Shown piece by piece: positions 1-4,637 of a stretch of 9,708 nucleotides of DNA. The position numbers and the translations under genes were made by a program. Where the stretch lies: contig JAIROH010000022.1 of the NCBI GenBank assembly GCA_031257595.1, forward strand, positions 1-9,708. The letters are read 5' to 3'. The stretch's first letter is position 1. Every line of letters begins with the position of its first letter. The notes beneath the pieces are model-generated. The model was not told the DNA's origin. It did not search any database and saw only the letters and a list, made by a program, of their open reading frames with translations. Origin of the DNA: Treponema sp. (GTDB lineage: Bacteria; Spirochaetota; Spirochaetia; Treponematales; Breznakiellaceae).

Positions 1-113
1 GAGTCTGCGTAGGAGAAGGTGACGACCGTCTAGCTCGAGCGGGGGTTGCCGCCGTCCTGTGGTAACGCAAAGGCATCCGGCGGTTTCCTGTTCAGGGCAC
101 GGGCGCATGTGCC
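1..113 (+). repeat. Dispersed long repeat, copy 1 (cut by window edge)
   Basis: This segment is nearly identical to 341-452. I see only one indel (five G versus four G near position 41-45) and a single mismatch (GTGG versus GTAG near 60). It also matches the reverse complement of 1442-1551. The window begins inside the repeat, so its true left end is not visible. Identity stops after the GCGCATGTGCC at its right end. The one-base indel changes which minus-strand frame is open across the repeat, so the repeat is probably not kept as a protein-coding unit. I do not recognise the family. Confidence 0.85.
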
Positions 114-322
114 ACACTAGTGTTCTGACAAATACAGATTTCAACAAGATCGTATTCAACAGATAAAGGTCTACTCTTATTAGTTTTGGCAAAACCAAAG
201 GGTAAATAGCGTCAAAACCCGCGTCGCCGGGAGTGATACATGCGCATGCGCCCGTCACGGCAGATTGCCGGACGCCTTTGTTTGGTATAAGACATTCCCC
301 TGTGAAGAGCATACGGCGTCCG
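114..322. other. Non-genic spacer between repeat copies, partly AT-rich
   Basis: No convincing gene is present. Positions 114-215 are clearly more AT-rich than the rest of the window. The minus strand has one frame with no stop codon from 369 to position 1. Its first ATG is at 312 and no stop is reached inside the window. That frame crosses a repeat copy and has no visible ribosome binding site, so I do not call it a gene. Positions 244-281 hold the degenerate repeat half copy listed separately. Confidence 0.5.
244..281 (-). repeat. Degenerate half copy of the dispersed repeat
   Basis: The + strand here reads CATGCGCCCGT and, about 20 bp later, GCCGGACGCCTTTG. The same two blocks occur in the same order in the reverse complement of the full repeat (CATGCGCCCGT, then GCCGGATGCCTTTG). 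The spacer between the blocks has diverged and is a few bases shorter. The piece therefore lies head to head with the full copy at 323-456. It could be an old decayed copy or one arm of a larger palindromic element. Confidence 0.55.
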
Positions 323-456
323 TAGGTAATGGTCAGACCAGAGTCTGCGTAGGAGAAGGTGACGACCGTCTAGCTCGAGCGGGGTTGCCGCCGTCCTGTA
401 GTAACGCAAAGGCATCCGGCGGTTTCCTGTTCAGGGCACGGGCGCATGTGCCTGCC
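323..456 (+). repeat. Dispersed long repeat, copy 2 (left arm of inverted pair)
   Basis: The core at 341-452 matches copy 1. The match to the inverted copy at 1442-1565 is longer: it begins at TAGGTAAT (323-330) and runs through GTGCCTGCC (448-456). Differences from the inverted copy are a 4-bp GGTC insertion near 331 and a CCGCCG block that the inverted copy lacks, plus scattered substitutions. In this copy CCGCCG and CGGCGG could form a short stem, but loss of one arm in the inverted copy argues against a conserved RNA fold. With its partner it brackets the amidohydrolase gene. Confidence 0.85.
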
Positions 457-555
457 CCACTAAGCAGCGCCGTCGGCAACTACGTGGCCGTGGGTTTTGC
501 TGTCATTTTGGCATTTGATTTTGTCAGAACCGCCTTGACAACGATGGCCCGGTAA
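457..555 (+). pseudogene. Possible C-terminal remnant of a membrane protein
   Basis: Directly after the repeat, an open frame encodes about 32 residues ending at a TAA (553-555). They form one hydrophobic segment (YVAVGFAVILAF) followed by a polar tail, like the last helix of a permease. Third codon positions are mostly G or C in the first half, as in the real genes here. Upstream the frame runs only into repeat sequence, and no start is supported. The reading is that a gene lost its 5' part when the repeat arrived. I cannot name the parent family, and a chance frame is possible. Confidence 0.3.
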
Positions 556-563
556 CGGATTGT
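535..563 (+). promoter_or_regulatory. Possible promoter of the amidohydrolase gene
   Basis: A perfect -35 hexamer TTGACA (535-540) lies 17 bp from a poor -10 candidate, GATTGT (558-563, three of six consensus bases). The start codon at 569 would follow the -10 by only 5 nt. The -35 is the convincing part. It lies inside the membrane-protein remnant, so chance is possible. Confidence 0.3.
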
Positions 564-568
564 TAACC

Positions 569-1387
569 ATGGTTGTTGATTTTCATTCCCACATCTATCC
601 GGAAAAAATAGCCGCCAAAGCCGTGGTCAGTACCGAAGCCTTCTACACGATTCCCGCCCGGGGCCGCGGCACACCGGAGGACCTGGCGGCGGCGGGCAGA
701 AAAGGGGGCATTGACCGCTTTGTGGTATTTTCCGCCGCCGCCGTTCCCGCCCAGGTTGTAACGATCAACAGTTACATCGCGTCTGTCTGCGCGGTCCGGG
801 AAAATACCGGGCGGGCCGGCGCGGACAAAGCCGGCGGCCCCGCCTTTACCGGCTTCGGTACGCTGCACCCTGATATGGAAAACCCCGGCGGGGAAATTGA
901 GCGGATTGTCGGCCTTGGCCTGCGCGGGATTAAATTTCATCCCGATATGCAGAAGTTCAATATTGACGACGAACGGATGATGAAGATATACGCCCTTCTG
1001 GAAGGAAACCTGCCGGTAATTTTCCATACCGGCGATTACCGTTATACGTACAGTCACCCCGCCAGGCTTGCCCCGGTACTGGACGCCTTTCCCCGCCTTA
1101 CCGTTATCGCCGCCCATTTTGGAGGCTGGTCGCTGTTTGACCTGGCCCTGGAATACTTTCGGGAACGCCGCTGTTACTTTGACATTTCCAGTTCGATTCC
1201 CTATCTGGGACGCCGCCGCGCGGAAGAACTGATACGCATCTACGGCGCGGAACGTATGCTTTTCGGATCGGATTATCCGATCTGGGATCCGGGAGAATGT
1301 CTTAAAGAATTTCTGGAACTTAAACTTAGCTCCGCGGAACAGGAGCGGATTCTTTCCGGCACGGCCCTGGAAATTTTGGACAACTAG
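569..1387 (+). CDS. Amidohydrolase-2 / ACMSD-like metal-dependent hydrolase
   Basis: The 272-residue protein has the layout of the amidohydrolase_2 family, TIM-barrel enzymes that hydrolyse or decarboxylate small substrates at a metal centre. Visible motifs are HSH at residues 6-8 (the strand-1 HxH metal motif), FHPD at 123-126, IFHTGD at 151-156, AAHFGG at 181-186, and FGSDYP near 233-238 with the usual metal-site Asp at 235. All expected ligands are present, so it is probably active. The substrate cannot be told from sequence. The ATG at 569 is chosen because HxH normally follows the start closely; a TTG three codons upstream is less likely. No signal peptide is seen, so it should be cytosolic. 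The gene stands alone between two inverted copies of the long repeat and has no obvious terminator. Its codon use resembles that of its neighbours. Confidence 0.88.
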   Translation: MVVDFHSHIYPEKIAAKAVVSTEAFYTIPARGRGTPEDLAAAGRKGGIDRFVVFSAAAVPAQVVTINSYIASVCAVRENTGRAGADKAGGPAFTGFGTLHPDMENPGGEIERIVGLGLRGIKFHPDMQKFNIDDERMMKIYALLEGNLPVIFHTGDYRYTYSHPARLAPVLDAFPRLTVIAAHFGGWSLFDLALEYFRERRCYFDISSSIPYLGRRRAEELIRIYGAERMLFGSDYPIWDPGECLKEFLELKLSSAEQERILSGTALEILDN

Positions 1388-1441
1388 CGTATTGTCCAAA
1401 ACAAATGCTAACAAATCAATATCCATGCCGCTGATTATCGA

Positions 1442-1565
1442 GGCAGGCACATGCGCCCGTACCCTAACCGGAAACCACCGGAGGCCTTTGCGTTACCACA
1501 GGACAACCCCCGCGCGAGCTAGACGGTCGTCACCTTCTCCTACGCAGACTCTGGTCTATTACCTA
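1442..1565 (-). repeat. Dispersed long repeat, copy 3 (right arm of inverted pair)
   Basis: This is the reverse complement of the repeat at 323-456. It runs from GGCAGGCAC (1442-1450) to ATTACCTA (1558-1565). It carries a 6-bp deletion (CCGCCG) and more substitutions than copies 1 and 2 show against each other, so it is the most diverged full copy. It occupies most of the 279-bp gap between the amidohydrolase gene and pyrK. I see no gene in the rest of that gap (1388-1441 and 1566-1666). Confidence 0.8.
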
Positions 1566-1666
1566 TTTCAACGCGTCTTTTCGTTTTCAGAACATAAACT
1601 GAGAATTGCTGGTGAATTACCGCGCCCCCTTACGGCGGTATCGGAAAAAAGGTAAGATGATGGAAG

Positions 1667-2662
1667 ATGTCCCAAAATCCGCAAGCCAGACAAAGTCTTC
1701 CATGTAAAGCGCTGGGAAACGTTTTTTTGACGGAAGAAATTTTCCGCCTGGATTTTTCCTGGCCGGGACCCGTGCCCAGGGCCGGCCAGTTTTTTATGAT
1801 TAGGCCGGCCCGAAGTTCCGTATTCCTTCCAAGGCCGATCAGCGTTGCCCGCTGGAAACCCGCCGGATATTCCGGGCGCCCGGGATCTGCCCGGCGTTCC
1901 GGACCTGCCGGGTCTGAACCCGCGGGGACAGCCGGTTTTCTTGTTGTCTTGAGGGGAAAGGGAACAAACGAATTGTCACAGATCAGGGCCGGGGAAAAAG
2001 CCGAATTGACCGGGCCCCTGGGGAACGCATGGGCCGATTTTCCGGCAAACCATTCCGGCGAAAAGAAAGTCCCGGCTCTTGTCGGCGGCGGGATCGGGAT
2101 TGCCCCCCTCCTCGCGCTGGCCGGGGAACTTTCGGGAAACGCGGCGGGGGCAGGCGCCGGACAGGCGGAGCCCTGCCGGTTCGACTTTTACGCCGGTTTT
2201 AGGGAAAGTTTTGGCGGGGAAAGCCTTCTGTGGGAAAACCTTTTGGACGGGGCTTTCGCGGCGCGAAAAATAGTAGTCGCCTTCGAGGGGGGGCTTGAGG
2301 GCGGAACCCCGGGTTCCACTGGAACCCTTGAAAGAAGGGACTGGGTACGCCCGGGGGAAAGTCGCGGCAACTTTGCTGCCGATTCCCCCTCCATCTCCAT
2401 TCATCGCGGCCGTATTCCGGACTTCGTTAATCCGGCGGATCATTCCGCCGTTTACGCCTGCGGCCCCGAGCCCATGCTCAGAACGCTGGCGGCGCGCTGC
2501 GGGGCCGCGGCGGTTCCCTGCTATGTAAGCATGGAACGACGTATGGCCTGCGGAGCCGGCGCATGCCTCGGCTGTACGGTGGAAACACGCGGCGGCAACA
2601 GGAGATGCTGCGCCGATGGGCCAATTTTCCCCACGGAAGAAATTTACGGGGAAAATCCATGA
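1667..2662 (+). CDS. pyrK: Dihydroorotate dehydrogenase electron-transfer subunit PyrK
   Basis: PyrK is the FAD/[2Fe-2S] subunit that passes electrons from class 1B dihydroorotate dehydrogenase to NAD+, in de novo pyrimidine synthesis. The 331-residue protein shows the flavin-binding RPISVAR (56-62), the nucleotide-binding GGGIGIAPLL (140-149), YACGPEPML (263-271), and a C-terminal iron-sulfur motif with Cys295, Cys300, Cys303 and Cys314 or Cys315. It is longer than the usual roughly 250-280 residues. The extra length is a Gly/Pro/Arg-rich insert at about 63-90 and another at about 210-255. The start at 1667 has GGAAG immediately before it, too close for a good Shine-Dalgarno. A better spaced AAAAAAGG at 1645-1652 serves out-of-frame ATGs at 1657/1660. 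Its last 4 bp overlap pyrD (ATGA), so the two are translationally coupled. Confidence 0.93.
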   Translation: MSQNPQARQSLPCKALGNVFLTEEIFRLDFSWPGPVPRAGQFFMIRPARSSVFLPRPISVARWKPAGYSGRPGSARRSGPAGSEPAGTAGFLVVLRGKGTNELSQIRAGEKAELTGPLGNAWADFPANHSGEKKVPALVGGGIGIAPLLALAGELSGNAAGAGAGQAEPCRFDFYAGFRESFGGESLLWENLLDGAFAARKIVVAFEGGLEGGTPGSTGTLERRDWVRPGESRGNFAADSPSISIHRGRIPDFVNPADHSAVYACGPEPMLRTLAARCGAAAVPCYVSMERRMACGAGACLGCTVETRGGNRRCCADGPIFPTEEIYGENP

Positions 2663-3600
2663 GCGGGCCGGATCTTTCCGTCAACATCGCAGGGGTCAGG
2701 CTAAAGAACCCGGTGATTGCCGCTTCAGGTACGTTTGGTTACGGGAGTGAATACGCGGGGCTTCTTGACATTTCCGCCCTGGGGGGAATCTGCACCAAGG
2801 GGCTTACCCTGCGGCCGCGGACAGGCAACCGGGGTGAGCGGCTCCATGAAACGCCTTCGGGGCTTCTTAATTCCATAGGCCTTGAAAATCCCGGCGTTGA
2901 AGCGTTTATTGAAAAAGAACTTCCCCGGATGAGGGAACCGGGGCCCGTGATAATCGCCAATCTTTCGGGGGAAGACATTGATGAATACGCGGAAGGAGCA
3001 AGGCTGCTTGACGCCGCTGTTGACATAATTGAGCTTAACATTTCCTGTCCCAACGTCAAGGCCGGCGGCATGGCCTTTGGCCTTGATGGCGAGGCGGCCG
3101 CCGCCGTTACCCAGGCGGTACGGAGGACGGCTCCGCATACGCCGCTCATGGTAAAACTTTCGCCTAACGCACCGGACATCGCGGCGGTTGCCCGTTCCTG
3201 CGCCGCCGCCGGAGCGGACGCCTTCTCGCTGGTCAATACGTTTAAGGCCATGGCAATAGACACGGTACGGCGGCGGCCCGTTTTCGACAATGTCAGCGCC
3301 GGCCTTTCCGGTCCCGCCGTGCGGCCCATAGCCCTGCGCATGGTCTGGGAATTGTACGATGTCCTGCGGGATCCGGTTTTGACCTTGAACGGCGGTGAAA
3401 GGGCAAAACCTGTTGTGGGCATCGGGGGTATCGCGTGCGCCAACGACGCGCTGGAGTTCCTCATGGCCGGCGCCGCGGCGGTCGAGGTAGGTTCGGCAAC
3501 GTTCGCGAGGCCCTGTACAATGATCGAGATCATCGCGGGCATTGAAAAGTATATGCGGCAAAACGGTTTTACGTGTACGGAGGAAATCTGTATTAGATGA
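2659..3600 (+). CDS. pyrD: Dihydroorotate dehydrogenase catalytic subunit, class 1B
   Basis: This enzyme oxidises dihydroorotate to orotate with FMN, the fourth step of UMP synthesis. The 313-residue protein has SGTFGYGSEY (24-33), a conserved Lys at 47 (CTKG), NISCPNVKAGG with the probable catalytic Cys at 130, VKLSPN near 165-170, NTFKAMAID near 193-201, and the phosphate-binding GIGGI (254-258) followed by GSATF. Cys at this position rather than Ser marks class 1, and coupling to pyrK marks class 1B. The start at 2659 overlaps the pyrK stop and is preceded by GGGG (2648-2651) at 7-nt spacing. A longer open frame from 2563 would lie wholly inside pyrK and adds no family sequence. No other pyr gene is in the window. 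The stop codon lies inside a 20-bp direct repeat. Confidence 0.96.
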   Translation: MSGPDLSVNIAGVRLKNPVIAASGTFGYGSEYAGLLDISALGGICTKGLTLRPRTGNRGERLHETPSGLLNSIGLENPGVEAFIEKELPRMREPGPVIIANLSGEDIDEYAEGARLLDAAVDIIELNISCPNVKAGGMAFGLDGEAAAAVTQAVRRTAPHTPLMVKLSPNAPDIAAVARSCAAAGADAFSLVNTFKAMAIDTVRRRPVFDNVSAGLSGPAVRPIALRMVWELYDVLRDPVLTLNGGERAKPVVGIGGIACANDALEFLMAGAAAVEVGSATFARPCTMIEIIAGIEKYMRQNGFTCTEEICIR

Positions 3601-3614
3601 GCCGGTTTCAAAAT
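3595..3614. repeat. 20-bp direct repeat, left copy
   Basis: These 20 bp recur without change at 3739-3758, 144 bp downstream. The left copy contains the pyrD stop codon. Its core AGCCGGTTTCA (3600-3610) is also inverted as TGAAACCGGCT at 3643-3653, so the three elements can pair in two ways. Confidence 0.9.
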
Positions 3615-3653
3615 TAATTAACTGTGCGCAAAAGCATACTTGTGAAACCGGCT
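3600..3653. repeat. Inverted repeat (11-bp arms) after pyrD
   Basis: AGCCGGTTTCA at 3600-3610 is the exact reverse complement of TGAAACCGGCT at 3643-3653, with a loop of 32 nt. A short T-run follows (TTTT at 3653-3656). It may be a weak first terminator or a member of the TTCA-type palindrome family seen elsewhere in the window. Confidence 0.7.
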
Positions 3654-3698
3654 TTTGTACTTTTTCAGGCCCTTTGGGCCTTACAAAAGTACTTTTTT
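3652..3698 (+). terminator. Rho-independent terminator of pyrKD
   Basis: A perfect AGGCCC-TTT-GGGCCT hairpin (3667-3681) is extended by GTACTTTT (3657-3664) pairing with AAAAGTAC (3685-3692). It is followed directly by six T (3693-3698), a textbook intrinsic terminator for + strand transcription. A second register is possible, in which CTTTTGTA (3652-3659) pairs with TACAAAAG (3682-3689) stacked on the same inner hairpin. It stops pyrKD transcription before the convergent Memo gene. Confidence 0.85.
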
Positions 3699-3705
3699 AT
3701 CGGTA

Positions 3706-3735
3706 GTGATTTCAAAATTTCAATTTTGAAATCAC
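3706..3735. repeat. Perfect palindrome, 13-bp arms
   Basis: The arm GTGATTTCAAAAT (3706-3718) is the exact reverse complement of 3723-3735, with a 4-nt TTCA loop. No T-run follows on either strand, so it is not a standard terminator. It lies between the pyrKD terminator and the second 20-bp direct repeat. Confidence 0.85.
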
Positions 3736-3738
3736 CTC

Positions 3739-3758
3739 AGATGAGCCGGTTTCAAAAT
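3739..3758. repeat. 20-bp direct repeat, right copy
   Basis: This is an exact copy of 3595-3614. It lies 33 bp past the stop of the minus-strand Memo gene (3791). Its core AGCCGGTTTCA can pair with the inverted arm at 3643-3653 in competition with the left copy. Confidence 0.9.
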
Positions 3759-3790
3759 GTCAAAACACAGGCGCGCATGAAGCGGCCAAA

Positions 3791-4615
3791 CTATTCCAGG
3801 GCCATGCTGCCGTAACAGACATATCCGCCCTCGCCGGGTATTTGCCGTATGCCCGAAAGAAGCGTATCGTGTTTTTTCGCCAAAAGGCCGCATTCAAGGT
3901 AGGCCGCCACCAGGGGAGCGCCGCAGGCGCTCAGGCCGCCGCCGCAGAATTCGTTTCCTATTGCGTCGCCGTTTCCTTCGTTCACTAAAGCGATAAAACG
4001 GTCCGCCTGGGTAAAAGCCGTCTGGCTGTTTTTGTTTTTGGAAAGGCAGGTGGAGATTACAAAAAGGGTTTTGTCGCGGCTTTCGCCGAACACAACGTTA
4101 AGGGCCCCGGCAAGCCCTTTTATAAGCTGCGGTGAATAAAAACCCATCAGTATCGGTACTATTGAAGCGCGGGGAAAACAGTATTTGATAAAAGGAAGAA
4201 GCACTTCTATTGAAAATTCCCTCAAATGGGGCATATCGTTTATTTCAAAGACCGTGCTGCAGGAAGCCAGTTCTTCGCTGGATTCCCCATCCACAGGCAA
4301 TTCCCCCAGCGGCGTTTCAAAAAAATCCGAATTGGAAAGAAAAAGTCCCGTTCGTATCGGATCGTGAACGACGCCGAGTATCACCACCCTGGAAATTGAA
4401 GCCCAGCGTTCCCGGCACGAAAGGAACGCTTCCGCGGCGGCTTTCCCGGAAAGATTCCACGCGCCATGAGGGGCGATGATTCCAAGAACGTTCTCCGTTT
4501 TTTCCCCGTGGAACGGGCTGTCGAGCCCGCAGGAAGAGAAAAAGGCCTTTGTTTCTTCCGGGTCCTCCGGGTAAAATAATCCCGCCGCGACCGGAGATCT
4601 AATCCGCTCCCCCAC
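3791..4615 (-). CDS. Divergent Memo-family protein (AmmeMemoRadiSam B type)
   Basis: The protein matches the Memo fold family along its length: SPVAAGLFYP near the start, APHGAW, GVVHDP, EFSIEVLLPF, and a SACGAPL segment near the C-terminus. Numbered from the GTG at 4615 (274 residues), the three likely metal ligands of human Memo1 (H49, H81, C244) correspond to His50, His84 and Cys231. Other active-site positions differ. The usual His of the HSxE segment is Phe134. Where family members have SSDLxH, this protein has STCLSK, losing the Asp and the second His. The GTG at 4615 is preferred because AAGGTG precedes it by 6 nt; an ATG at 4687 would overlap the upstream gene by 50 bp. The upstream NFACT gene ends 22 bp away, so an operon is likely. 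The family's biochemical role in bacteria is unsettled, and no radical-SAM or AMMECR1 partner is present here. Confidence 0.8.
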   Translation of the reverse strand: MGERIRSPVAAGLFYPEDPEETKAFFSSCGLDSPFHGEKTENVLGIIAPHGAWNLSGKAAAEAFLSCRERWASISRVVILGVVHDPIRTGLFLSNSDFFETPLGELPVDGESSEELASCSTVFEINDMPHLREFSIEVLLPFIKYCFPRASIVPILMGFYSPQLIKGLAGALNVVFGESRDKTLFVISTCLSKNKNSQTAFTQADRFIALVNEGNGDAIGNEFCGGGLSACGAPLVAAYLECGLLAKKHDTLLSGIRQIPGEGGYVCYGSMALE

Positions 4616-4637
4616 AGTTTTCACCTTTTGTATAAGT

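Noticed and set aside
323..456. Integron attC site or CRISPR repeat
   Set aside because: There are no attC-type core sites in mirrored order and no integrase. Copies are far too long and irregularly spaced for CRISPR.
265..555. 96-codon + strand ORF at the left end taken as a whole gene
   Set aside because: Two thirds of it is repeat sequence and the start has no support. Only the last part (457-555) looks like coding remnant.
563..1450. 295-codon minus-strand frame opposite the amidohydrolase gene
   Set aside because: It is a shadow of a motif-complete gene in a GC-rich region, with no family motifs of its own.
1618..1640. Small hairpin (TACCGC / GCGGTA) upstream of pyrK as a pyrimidine attenuator
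   Set aside because: The stem is only 6 bp with an 11-nt loop and no T-run, and no PyrR-binding or antiterminator sequence could be recognised.
2563..2658. N-terminal extension of PyrD to an ATG at 2563
   Set aside because: The added 32 residues are the out-of-frame translation of the PyrK iron-sulfur region and do not belong to the DHOD family.
2725..3611. Two long minus-strand frames opposite pyrD
   Set aside because: Both overlap the well-supported pyrD, neither has recognisable motifs, and two simultaneous open antisense frames point to a codon-usage artefact.
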